Shown here: positions 1 through 19,835 of the stretch, piece by piece | Layout: every line of letters begins with the position of its first letter | Numbering within the stretch: position 1 is the stretch's first letter | Source: Ciona intestinalis | Taxonomy: Eukaryota; Chordata; Ascidiacea; Phlebobranchia; Cionidae | Assembly: GCF_000224145.3 (NCBI RefSeq) | Contig: NC_020167.2 | Location: 4,536,991 to 4,600,990 of the forward strand | DNA length: 64,000 nucleotides | Direction: 5' to 3' | The notes under the pieces: model-generated | Seen by the model: the letters and a program-made list of their open reading frames with translations, nothing else | Told to the model about the DNA's origin: nothing | Database searches by the model: none | Translations under genes and position numbers: made by a program

Positions 1-4
1 CTCA

Positions 5-8820
<8,816 letters not shown>

Positions 8821-9548
8821 GCTAATTTTGTTCAGTTATTTTTAAATTAAGATGAGACAGAAAACCCTATACGACCGCAGCTGCTAAATGAATAAATTCT
8901 GACTAAACGAACAGCACTAAAGAAGGCAATATAATACAAGCACTCGGCACTGTTATACCGCTGTATCACATCACGATATATTTTGTCAGATACGTAATTT
9001 GGGGTAGAAGAAATTCTTTTACGACTGCGTAATTATCTTTACATTCCAATGCCCTGTCAACACATGCTAATTTAGAGTTTTTAAAACGGTGCCATTCTCC
9101 AGAGATTTGAACTCCTGAGGTAAACAACACACTGCTACCTCGACAACAACCGCGCACGCATCGCGTTCGGTCTTATGAACGCTCGAAGTGAAACACTCGC
9201 TTTACTCAAAATACGTCATAGCACGGAGGTGCGCTCTGTATCTTTTTTATGAGCGAGCACGGAGAGAACTGTGTACTTTCCATTCCGAGAATCGAAAGGG
9301 ATTCGATTACAGATTAATCCATATTGTAGCTCTTTGGCCCGTTATCCAAAATGAAGCTATCATTTATGCAAGTGCCGAGTCATTGCGTAATGTAATCTAA
9401 ATATAAACCTCGGCGATTTTAGTGACCTAAAGAGCCTCAGACTACTCGACAAATGTTTATGTTTTTCGAAGAAGTGATTGCTTAAATATTCATAGTTAAC
9501 TTTAGATGTACTCTGTGGTGTGGGTTCACGCGGTTTGCCTAAAGTTGA
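8821..9548. other. Upstream region of FCHSD2, no firm gene
   Basis: No recognisable gene. A pyrimidine-rich acceptor ending TTTACCTCAG lies near 9118 on the minus strand. The 15 codons after it (EFKSLENGTVLKTLN, then a stop) could be a last exon of the 9549-10076 reading frame, but this is only a frame-compatible guess. The FCHSD2 promoter is probably here; no TATA box stands out. Confidence 0.35.
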
Positions 9549-10076
9549 CTAGTAATAAAGCACCTTGCTCGACTGATAATCTTGCGACGATTTCCTCTTG
9601 CCCTGGTGTCGCCGACTCGCGTGGTACCTTACAATTGAGGTGTCTTGCGTCATAACCGCGGGTTTGTGACGTAATTCGGAGGGAGCGACGGCTTTTATTG
9701 GCAAATCTGTTTGATTGTACGGCTTCGTAGTGTTTTCTGTACGTTGACTTGGTCTTCTTTGTGAGGGGTATTTGTCGCTGACCACTGTGCGCTCACGCGA
9801 GAACAACGAAACAGGGGGGTTGGTCGTACTCGAAATATCCTCGTCTAGTATCGAAATTGGTACCAGCGAGTCGCAGGTGCTCCTTTGGTTGGTCTCTTCA
9901 GCTATAGATTGCTGCACTGCGCTGCCTCTCCGAACTTGCAGTTTGACATTGAGCAAGTTTTTGTCGCAAGTCGGCAGAGAGTGCGACCGAGATTGACGAA
10001 TTCCCAGCGCACTCCGCATTGCAGGCTTCGGTGCCACTTGTGGAACATTATTATTGGGGTTTCGTTCGTAAACCAT
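9549..10076 (-). CDS. Unidentified Ser/Arg/Thr-rich open reading frame (175 codons)
   Basis: I do not recognise this protein. An uninterrupted frame starts at an ATG at 10076 (MVYERNPNNN) and runs to a stop at 9549. It is hydrophilic, rich in Ser, Arg, Thr, Gln and Pro, with no signal peptide, membrane segment or known domain, and looks disordered. Its GC content is higher than the surrounding introns and codon use looks protein-like, which is the main reason to list it. A good donor (GTAAGG) lies inside it near 9626, so the true exon may stop there and splice onward. It lies about 1.2 kb upstream of FCHSD2 on the same strand but cannot be joined to its first exon in frame. It may be a separate short gene or chance. 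Confidence 0.33.
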   Translation of the reverse strand: MVYERNPNNNVPQVAPKPAMRSALGIRQSRSHSLPTCDKNLLNVKLQVRRGSAVQQSIAEETNQRSTCDSLVPISILDEDISSTTNPPVSLFSRERTVVSDKYPSQRRPSQRTENTTKPYNQTDLPIKAVAPSELRHKPAVMTQDTSIVRYHASRRHQGKRKSSQDYQSSKVLYY

Positions 10077-13000
10077 AGTAATATACAAGTGTATTCCTTG
10101 AACCTCACTGCGGAGCAGTATGAAGTGTAACACACTCTAGTTTAACAAAATCTGCAAATTGATAGGTTTAATACAAAACACGAAACAGTAGTTTTAAAAA
10201 CATCAAGCCTTGACTGTAACTTGTACTATTTAGAATACTTGCATTAATATAACTAACCTGACCGTCGCATTTAAAAAACACAGACACGATAATGTTACTT
10301 GTTTTTCTAAATACCAAACTCTGCATTCTTTGCTGGTGGGGTATTCCACACAATTTTCTGGACTGCGTCTTAGTTTTTTTAAGCTAACCATGCAAAAACG
10401 TGACATGTTTCAATGTATTTTCTTGACTTGACGCTAAAGCTAAATCTTGCTCTTGGCTGTAATCTGTTTGTCATTACAGTTGCGAGTGAAAAAAATACAC
10501 TATACTTAAATGTATAAGAAAAAATCGATAATCCGATAAATAAATATATATGTACTGGTTGTCGATCTGTTTTACTGACTGACGTCAAACGCGCTTACTG
10601 CCGTCTAGATGCGTAAACAGTATTATTGTTGTTTTACATGGGTAAAGAATACATATCTTACTATCGTCTAGCTTTACAGAGTAATGTTCAAAACGTCGCA
10701 AGTATATTTTTGGCGTCTATATTCGGACTTTTTTTGGCAACATCGTTTCCGGTGAAGTGGAAAAGTCGACGCTCTATTTCCATTGTTACGTAACAATGAA
10801 CATAAATACGCGTGAGCGACTTCCAGGTGACTAGCTTATCCCTGGGGCGTTAATTGGAACGATTACAGACAGAAAAGTTACAAGTTCGTCTTCCTATTGA
10901 ATGTAAAAACCGGTGAGCCTGAAAAATATTCGTATGACGCATTTTCTGTCTGGCCTCGTCTGTTCTGTCTCTGTACGAATGCTGACTGCGTTATCTGTGT
11001 GCTCGTTTAAATACAGCCTAGATTGCGAACACTGAAAACGTTCTGCCAGCAATAGTAAAGCTTTAAATATACAAATACCAATGGGCAAACGCGTTACATG
11101 TTCAACTTATAATTTAAACCGCTTTGAATCGCATAGATTGACATGGTACACCGGAATTTTAAACGGATTTACCTTTACGGTGATCTGGCTATAGAAGCCT
11201 TTAATTGTCTACCGAGTTCCATTTACGTGAGCACATGACAACTACAAATGTTCTGTTTTAAGAATCTATACAATACTAAACCACACCTTCCGAATCGTCA
11301 AGTCTTTTCTTAGTACGGATACGGTAGCGTAATGCTGTATAAAGGTGGGCGTGTATACGTTTACCACACCCACACATCTTAATAAAGCGAAACGAAATAC
11401 GGGTGGTATCCTGTAAGATCCAGCGATAGTTAGGCTTCTAAATACTGAAATGGCCTTGAATTTGAACTACGTGGCGCAAATAAAACGCACCGGTGGTTAT
11501 GTGGCCGCAAAAGAGGCCAAACAACCCGGAGGTGTATTAAGTTTGTGGCGGTTCGCTGCTTTTCAACCACACGCATGCAAACCCAGACAAACTGTCTCTC
11601 GACAAAGTTCACGTTTCTTCAACGTCACGACAGATGTAGATTACGAGTACCTTGGTTGCAAAATTTAATTGAAAGCAGATGGCGAAATAAATCAATGTTT
11701 CGCTTTGTATGGTGGTGGGCGTCGATCAGGAGAATTGCATTCCATTACCTTCATTTTCGAAAAATTACGTAATCTACTTTTTGTGCTTAATAACGTGACC
11801 CATGCACACATTATGACGTAATGGAAACCACAATAACCGTCATTTAACGCGAATCAAGATAGTATCTGCAAAATACTACAAACAGGCTGCAAGTCTCCAA
11901 ACGCACGTTCTGATAGGCAATACTCCAACGTTATGAGTTGTACTACTTCCGAACAAGCCTCGCTTGCAATCGAATTGCGGTTTCTAAACGTTCGGTTCAA
12001 AAACACCGGCACTACCGGCGCCAGGTACTGTTGGTGTATACAGAAGAAAAACAAAACTCGATCCCTGCCTGCCCGGTTAAACCTAGCTAACCTCACATTG
12101 CTCTGGTCCGACCAGCTGACCCTGCCTCGGTCGCTTCCGAATGACCGCGAGACGACAGCGGTTTGATATATGTTTATTGCCGCGAGTAATTCACGCCGGG
12201 AAGCGAAATTCCAATGAAGACTGGCGAGCCCGACGACGGGCGACTCAGTCGTGTAATTGCAATGCGAACAAACATATGTCGGAGCTTCAGTCGGACACGA
12301 TTCGAAGCCTCAAACTCGGTCAGGCAAACAGAACAGTTAAATGACCCGCAGGCTTGACAGTACTGCGTGGATTATTCCAAGCAGATTGTGGACTAGTTTA
12401 TCTTCCGCGTGTTCGTCATAATGTATGATTATCTCGTCGCCTGCCGGTAGTCAAAAGCGCTTAATTTAGGTAATCCAAATGGTCGATGCTTACTGCGTTA
12501 GAATACGGTACAAAATTGACCTAATTAGCTCCAGTTGGTAATTGCATCGATCACAAATATAATATTAGTTCTGCTCTTGCTTTAAGCTACCACCTAACAC
12601 AGTAGAAGAAAGCAATTTTCAATTATGGCGTCCTTTAACTTTTCAATATGACTTAAAAAATGTTAAGTCGCATCGATCAACTCGTCTTGTCAAATTCCAA
12701 TCCTTATGTCAATTTCGGAAATCAACATTAACAGCCGACGTATCTCAAACACAGTGGACGTGAACCGCATATCAACAAATTCGACCAAGCTAACCATTCA
12801 AATCGGATGGTCCAATAACCGACTCAATTATTTGCGCACGATTCCTGGTTTGCACTGAAAATAGAGGCGTCCATACAAACGCCGACCAACAACAATGGCT
12901 TGAATATACCGCTCCAGCTGGCGCTTTGGAATTTCTGTATAGAAAATAAACCAACGGCGTTCCGCTTTGCCCAGGGAGCTAGCAATTTTACAAGCCTTGA

Positions 13001-14817
13001 CAGCGGTAATGATATGCTGTATAAGTGCAAGAAGCAAACGCACAGAATATAAACGAACTAAAATAACCTATTTATACGTATTTACGAAGCATTTATTATA
13101 ACAACAAAACCAATGCAACTTTTAAACAGAAGGCATTGTGTACGAAATTCAGTCAGCGAATTACATTAAGTCGCTGATATATTAGCTTTTGTGTTCGGCC
13201 ATCAGGCTGTAGTGTTAGCATACAAAACATGACCTTTGCCACACTTTGTTAAGGGGGGACTCCCCCGGAACGTACACGGATACTTCTCGCTCGAAAACAC
13301 GGTGCGAGTAAAGAGATACTTATATTAAGTTGTCACTGTAAAACTCTCCGGCTCAAATAACTAGAAGCTTTTATTCCAAAACAAAACACTATAATATTGT
13401 ACACTTTGTATGGCAACACAATGAGACAAATCCATCAATTTGACATTGAAGTTACATTGACGCTATATTTAAAAAAGCCTTGCTATGACGTTATAAGATT
13501 AATACCGAAAACTACATTTTCCGAAGCAATCAATCTCGCTAGATTTCTTACATTTACGATCTCAGCATAGACATTACGTAATAGGCTATACTATACAATG
13601 TTTCTACAACGCTCAATCATGTTTTAAGATACGAAATCAGGCCACTATACACAGATTACGCAATCGTTTAATTATAATTCGCATAATGATGCGAGAGTGG
13701 CGTGACTCTTACACACTCCCTTTTATGTCGTCATCAAACTTCTCAAAACTATGGAACTTAATTCTATTATCTCATCCATATATCCCTATCCGTATTAAGA
13801 GCGCCGTCGAGACAAAGAAAATATGTAAGAACCAAAAGATTGGCAGATTACTTTTTCTCTGCTTGACCTCAGAAAGTCTTGCCTCGCTTTCTAACCTCGA
13901 GAGTTTGACGTAGCAAAACAAACTGCTGGTAACGAACACGTATTCATTCCTCATATAGGACACCTAAACAAAACCGTGATTCATGGCCACGCAGCTGTCC
14001 TGAAAAGACCTTAATCTAGTATTTGATTTTCGTATCTAGTTTCTGTAGTTAAACCGACGTAAGCCTTATCCTTGCTTGTAAAAGAACCGGAAAGTTGATA
14101 CACTGCACGACAAGGCCCTAATGGGCAACAAGATTCATATTTCGGTGACCGCTTTGATACGGCATCGGCTGAGACAATGTAAAATGTTGAGGCGGCTTGC
14201 TCGTTCAGCGAGACATACCATACCAACACATGGTGTAGTGTGGTTCAATGAAATCGAACATAATAGGGTTTCGCATCGCTGCAATCCAGTTGTTGACAAG
14301 GCGTACATACACAAGATCATATGGGACATCTCCGGGTTTGCTTCAGATGGCAAGGTTGGGCTATTTTTGGCGTGGGAACCGTCTTGGAGAAGCGTAATTC
14401 TTTTTCACGTTCCCGCAAGTGTCTTTAGAGTAAGTTTACGAGCCGGTGAAGTGCCCAAACGTAGCCATATCGGCGCTGCTTTCTTTCAAATGGAGATTCG
14501 AGTGGTATATTGGTGGTAATTGGCCGGCTATTAATCGAGCCAACTAGTTATTGCTTTCATCTTATTATTCCTAATTTCCGCCGCCTTTCTACGTATCAAC
14601 ATGACCTCGTTAAGCCACTCAATCGCAATCTGACGTAATTTTGACCAGCGTTGATTACCAAATATGCATCACAGGAACACAAGGTATATTCCTTGGTATT
14701 ACATTGCATACTGAGAATAATACGACCAACTCCAGTATGCTTCTTCAATGAGAGTAATGGTATAATAGGATGGGTATAACAAGGGTATAATAGGATAAAC
14801 ACTGGCAAGTAACATAT

Positions 14818-14979
14818 AATAGGGTGGGGAAAGATGGGACACATTTTCTTTCATTTTTCTTGTCCCAATCGGTAGTAAACAAAGACGATTTTAAAAATTA
14901 TAAAACCGTATCCTCACTTTTAATTAGTAAAGTCACGATCAAGATATTATGTGCTAAAGGTGTCTCATCTTACCCCAAA
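14818..14979 (+). mobile_element. MITE-like element, TAGTAGGGTGGGG-end family
   Basis: Left end TAGGGTGGGGAAAGATGGGAC, right end TGTCTCATCTTACCCCA, an inverted-repeat pair shared with many copies in the window. The core has the family's conserved piece reading ATAAAACCGTATCCTCAC. Confidence 0.75.
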
Positions 14980-15603
14980 GCATAACATTTCAATAAAACA
15001 TCACCGATTGCGTGAGAGCGTAACGTCGCATGGTAACCGCCTGGTCGCATAGTTCTCTCTCGTTTCTAAAGCACACGCAAACACCTATGTCGACTCAGCG
15101 CCTATTGATCAAAGCTGTGGTCGATGACCCGAACATTTCAGACAAAATCGTGACGTTTAAATGTTTGGGTGAAGATGTTTAAGAACTGTTGTTTAGCCAC
15201 GGTGTGTGGTATATTGCATGGTATATGGTTATGTATTAGAAGCCTGATCTTTGGGTTAAATTCAATTTATTTTCACCTGTGTAGGTTTAGTATTGCTATA
15301 TGTGTTGTGAAACGCGACGCTCACTTCGTGTTCGAATTGCGCTTTGGGGTTTGCCAACCTTACAAGCAGGGGCGTTTTATTTTTAATCGACAGCACTGCG
15401 CTCTGCTCCCACCCTCCGGATTTGGATAACTATACAAGTTTGTGGTATTGCTTTCGAGCATCACCTAGCGATGATTTTGTTTTTACCATTATCTTTTCTA
15501 AAAAATATGGGTTTGCATAAACACAACACCAACTACAAACAAGTCGAAGCTATTAATATTCATTATACAGTAGATTGGGTAAGATGGTCAATGTTTTCAT
15601 TCT

Positions 15604-15715
15604 CATTAATTACCCACAAAGTAACGTACATGGTAACTCGTAAGCTGGCACGAAGTGTTAAAACCGTGTGATACGACTGTCGTTTTCCGGCCAGGCGAGG
15701 ATAAAGTGAATTTCA
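15604..15715 (+). mobile_element. SINE-like element, 3' part only
   Basis: Carries the family's tail block: CACAAAGTAACGTACATGGT, then GTAAGCTGGC, then GTCGTTTTCCGGCCAGGCGA, then AGGATAAAGTGA, ending in a short TTCATTCAT run. The tRNA-like head is missing. Confidence 0.65.
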
Positions 15716-16174
15716 TTCATATATTTCGGGTATACAAAGAATATTTACACAATTATATCACTATATTTCCACGACTTTAAAATATCGGTAATAAATCTTA
15801 AAAATATAATTAGGAAATACAGAATATTATGTGATAATAAAATCGGTCTGACCGTCTTATCTCACAGTACTAAGTTTAGGTTTCATTATCAAACTTTGCA
15901 ACCAATCTGTTTTGTTTGCCTTTTGCCTTTTTAGAGAAAGTTTAACAAAAAGTACAAAATATTGAAAAGCTGTTTTATAGAAAAGTAAGTAGCCTACTAC
16001 ACTTGTTTGTGAGCCGTTTTATTGCTGAACACATATGTACGTTATTCTTAGTTTTCTAAATAAACAGTATCATTTTACACCTATAATACTCCTTTCGGTA
16101 ACAAAGGGTATGCCGTAATTGGAAGCAATTTATTGTTCTACCTTATTTATTCATTTATTTATTTATTTATAGTT

Positions 16175-16358
16175 CCATGGGGAAAGACGCGACACTTTTA
16201 GCACAAAATATCCAAACATCTTGACTGTGTTTTAAACAATTAACAACGGTCCATGGGAGTCGTGAGGATACGATTTTATAATTCTCTAAATGTTCTTTGT
16301 TTTCTACCAAATGGAAAAAATAAAATGAAAAGTTGTCTCATATTCCCCATCCTACTTT
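16175..16358 (-). mobile_element. MITE-like element, TAGTAGGGTGGGG-end family
   Basis: Degraded left end (GGGGAAAGACGCGACACTTT) and right end (CCCCATCCTAC). The core holds AACAACGGTCCATGGGAGTC and GTGAGGATACG, the family's most conserved segment in inverted orientation. A second partial copy follows at about 16368-16540. Confidence 0.7.
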
Positions 16359-16599
16359 ATGTATAGTACTCTGGGGCAAGATGAGAACCATTAGCAAACG
16401 ATATCCCATATTTCCATAAGTTTAACAGCGCTAGGTTAAAGTCATGGCGAAACGATTATACATTTCTGTGAAATTCTTTGTTTGCTACCAAATGGGACGA
16501 CATATAATGAAAACTTTTTACAACCTACCGTATACAAAATATATTATACAACATGTATATTCATGTTTAAAACATATATTTAAAAAACAAATAGTGTCA

Positions 16600-16695
16600 A
16601 CTCACCCACAAAGTAACACACATGGTAAGTCGTAAGCTGGCGCGAGGTGTATGAACACCCGTGTTATAACGATTGTCGTTTTCTGGCCACGCGAG
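16600..16695 (+). mobile_element. SINE-like element, 3' part leading into a TTCA tail
   Basis: Holds the tail block of the SINE-like family (CACAAAGTAACACACATGGT, GTAAGCTGGCGCGAGGTGTA, ACACCCGTGTTATAACGAT, GGCCACGCGAGGATAAAGTA) and runs directly into the (ATTC)n microsatellite, which is therefore probably this element's expanded 3' tail. Confidence 0.75.
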
Positions 16696-16697
16696 GA

Positions 16698-16808
16698 TAA
16701 AGTAACTCATTCATTCATTCATTCATTCATTCATTCATTCATTCATTCATTCATTCATTCATTCATTCATTCATTCATTCATTCATTCATTCATTTATTC
16801 ATTCATTT
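16698..16808 (+). repeat. (ATTC)n microsatellite
   Basis: About 27 near-perfect ATTC units. It reads through as an open frame of Phe-Ile-His-Ser repeats, which is an artefact of the repeat. Confidence 0.97.
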
Positions 16809-17340
16809 AATTAAGTTTGTTCAACTATATAGCTGATTTGCTCTCATCGCATTTTAATTGGCCTAAAACAGCTATCGATTTTTTTGTATGCTTATTATTT
16901 TGCCTTCAATTTTAACTGTTGTTAGGAATCTTATTATGCAAATTTTTTTCAAGTTATTTTTAGCGTAGTACGAATAAAAAAGTCACACCCTAATTTCGTT
17001 CAATCACAAATCCAATTTTGATATTAATTATATTGTGTCCAAAAAAATTAAAACACGTATTGAAAAATGGCACTGTACCTTCAATTGAACTAAACAAGGA
17101 CAATATATTTGTTTTTCATACAAGCGTATCCGAGTCGGTGCTGTAAAACTAGTAACCGCTGTTTCGCACCGTCTGGTTTGCCTCACGGTGGTTGGGTGAA
17201 CCAAAAGCCATGAAACTAACTTTCTACGTCATGGGAAGTCCCCATAGTAAATTCTCGATTCTCGTGAATCGAGTTTTCGTTTTACGCTAACTTTGTTAAA
17301 TTACCAATTTTAGTGAAATTTAGGTTTGTTTTAAGTATAC

Positions 17341-17486
17341 TGCTGTGGGGGAAGATGGGACACCTTAGTAACGGGATTGTATTTTAAACAATAAATAACG
17401 TACAATGGGAGTCGAGAGGATACGGTTTACTGCCGAATGGGACGAGAAAATGTAATAAAAATGTGTCCCATCTTTCCCACCCTACC
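17341..17486 (-). mobile_element. MITE-like element, TAGTAGGGTGGGG-end family
   Basis: Left end GTGGGGGAAGATGGGACACC, right end GTGTCCCATCTTTCCCACCC. Internally shortened, with the core segment AATGGGAGTCGAGAGGATAC present. Confidence 0.8.
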
Positions 17487-17632
17487 AAGAATTGTAGCGT
17501 TTTGTAGCGAAAGTACAAAAGTACGGAACTGATTATAAAAAAGAGCCAAACAAATATGAACCACATTAATAAGCAAATGCATCTAATATATCAACTTAAT
17601 TAACAAAATTTATAAAAAAAAAACATACACAC

Positions 17633-17755
17633 CTTATCAGCAGTGGCATTCAAAGATGGCAAATTCCAACTTCTTTCATCGAAGGCCAAACTCCACATGC
17701 TCTTTGATCGACCAAGATTGCTGCTTGACATACGGGTCGACAGACGCGTCGACAT
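17633..17755 (-). CDS. Candidate first coding exon of an unidentified gene
   Basis: An ATG at 17755 opens 41 codons (MSTRLSTRMSSSNLGRSKSM then WSLAFDERSWNLPSLNATAD and K), ending at a GTGTGT donor in phase 0. The sequence is Ser/Arg-rich with a basic N-terminus and looks protein-like; I recognise no family. It lies about 2 kb downstream of the PHKA stop on the same strand and cannot be part of PHKA, whose last exon is clear. Its partner exons should lie at lower coordinates, in 10-17.6 kb, but I could not find any. It is not in frame with any acceptor before the 9549-10076 frame or FCHSD2. Confidence 0.38.
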
Positions 17756-17904
17756 GGTAATCCGTTACTTAAAATCAGATTGCAGTATAAGTACTGGTAC
17801 TGTTTTGTTCTGTAAAACAAACCCAGGCTTGTTTACCTGTATGATCCAATACAATTTATATATGCGTTTCTCTATAAGAAACCTTTGCCTCAATGTTTAG
17901 TAAC

Positions 17905-18092
17905 AGTACTGTGTCGTGGGATGGGGTACCGTTAGCACCTAAATCCAATATTTCCTGATTTTGTTTTAAACGATTTACAACGGTCTCGAGGCTACGGTTA
18001 TATATTTCTGTAAATACAATTGTTTTCTAAAAAATGTGACGAGAAAACATAAAAAAGGTGTCCCATCTTAAACCCCGCACTTCTATACATAG
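17905..18092 (-). mobile_element. MITE-like element, diverged copy
   Basis: Diverged TAGTAGGGTGGGG-family copy: core TTGTTTTAAACGATTTACAA and CGGTCTCGAGGCTACGGTT, right end GGTGTCCCATCTTAAACCCC. The left end is degraded. Confidence 0.6.
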
Positions 18093-19835
18093 AAAACGCC
18101 TTTTCTATTAAAATGTCCTGCTACGTCATCAAGTTATACAATACAAGTCATATGGCTGTTCGAATACACCGCATCAGTAACTGAGACAACGTGGAAGCCT
18201 GCTCTGATCATTAACCACGCCTTAATAAACTCTCGTAAGCAGTTACCTTAGGATTTACCGACCTATGTAGTAAGATGACAATAAAACTTGCGCTCAAAAC
18301 TATTTTCTGACCTTACTGCTACAGGTATTCCCGAACGTTGTTTACCAAGACATTGCTGTTTGGCATATACGTCTTACCGCAAACAAAGCCATTCCTTTTG
18401 TTACTGAGTAACTTGTAAGAAACTTCATGGCTTAAGGGTCATGCCTTTGGATAAGCAATAAAATGTAACGGTTAAGATACACCACATTTTACGAACTAAC
18501 AAATATTTTTATTAGGCTACCTTTAGTTTTTATACCTTGTGTACTTCACTAAAGTAACATATTCTTTAAACTTAGTCCTGAATTATAAACTTAAACTTGC
18601 GACACTTTTACTGGATCTTTTTACCTGGTCTTGAAGTACTCGTAATTACAAAGGTCAGATTGCGAGTCAAATATAACCAAGTCTTCGTTCTCACTTTTAA
18701 ATTACACTGTTACTGCCTGTAACTACTAGTACTTAATAATAAATATATAGCACAAAGGGTAGCTGCGCCTGACCAGATTCGCTTGAAAGCTAAACATTCG
18801 AACCCAACACCCGTCGCCGACATTGAATAGCGTCCACAGTACCAATGTTCATTGTGACGTAAAAGCGTGTCTTTGTGACGCAGCAAGAATGGCTATGAAT
18901 ACGATCAAGTAGAGTTACGAACCAACACCTTAAACAGGATATTTTTAAACCAGTAAAACTATAACATATCACTTGCTTTTCGGCTGCAGATTTAGATTTC
19001 CTCACCTGGTGACTAATGACGCTTAGCATTCGCTAATAGCCTTAAAAATCTAAACAAAGAAAGCATCGCAAAGCGTTATCCGACATGCCAGCGACCTTTC
19101 CATGCAAATGTTCCAAGAAAAAAAGCAAATTTAACATTTCTCTCAGCAACAACAGCATTCGGATTGAAACCGATATTTGCTTGCGGTTGATTCGCCAAGA
19201 CTCGCTTCAATACACACAACGTACATCCAAAGGTACAAAGCATTCCCCTGGCCTATACTTGGCTTAAAAGCGCACAATAAACTATAAAGGGGCTTTCCAC
19301 ATAATTCGCATTCTGTAGCTGCGCCGAAAAAAACAAGTATTAAGTTATAACAACATCTAATATATCAGTAGAATAGAATAATTGGTTTTTGAAACTTTTT
19401 AAAATTCCATAAAAGATTTATTAAAGCTTTGAAACGAGTAAACGTATTCGGCCAATATACATTGAAACAATATTATTAATACGAATACGATGTGGTATGG
19501 TCATGCAATGAAACGTTAAGCACATATTTATATTGAAATTTAAAGATATATCCACGTAGCGTAAAGTGAGTAAATACCATGTCCGTGTAGCACCTGATGA
19601 ATTGTTTTCGAGTAATAATTTGAAGACTTTTCAACAGCGATTTGAACCCAGTGAGCCGTGAAATTTTTCACAGTGATGAAATCCTGAGCGTGACCCGTGA
19701 CTCTCTCACGACGATGGGTAAGCACGAAATTAACTAAGTACGCAGGCAGTTATTTTTTGTTCGGTATTTTTCACATGCAAAAGCGCGGGTCCGGTCTGAA
19801 TGGTATTTTTTTGTAAAAAACGTTTTACTATCCGA
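18093..19835. other. 3' flank of PHKA, nothing recognised
   Basis: Only short frames and AT-rich DNA. The PHKA 3' UTR should begin at 19835 and run downward; no single poly(A) signal stands out. Confidence 0.4.

Larger units (their letters stand above)
10134..17632. other. Long gene-poor interval with repeats
   Basis: About 7.5 kb without a supported gene. Between roughly 9 and 15 kb the sequence is less AT-rich and nearly free of interspersed repeats, unlike the rest of the window, and holds only short frames on both strands. This could be regulatory DNA or exons too short to recognise. From 14.8 kb on it carries MITE-like and SINE-like copies and a long (ATTC)n microsatellite, listed separately. 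Confidence 0.5.

Noticed and set aside
14121-14519. 132-codon plus-strand frame
   Set aside because: No domain, and overlapping frames on the other strand are nearly as long. Nothing supports coding.
16651-16836. Phe-Ile-His-Ser repeat protein
   Set aside because: It is only the translation of the (ATTC)n microsatellite.
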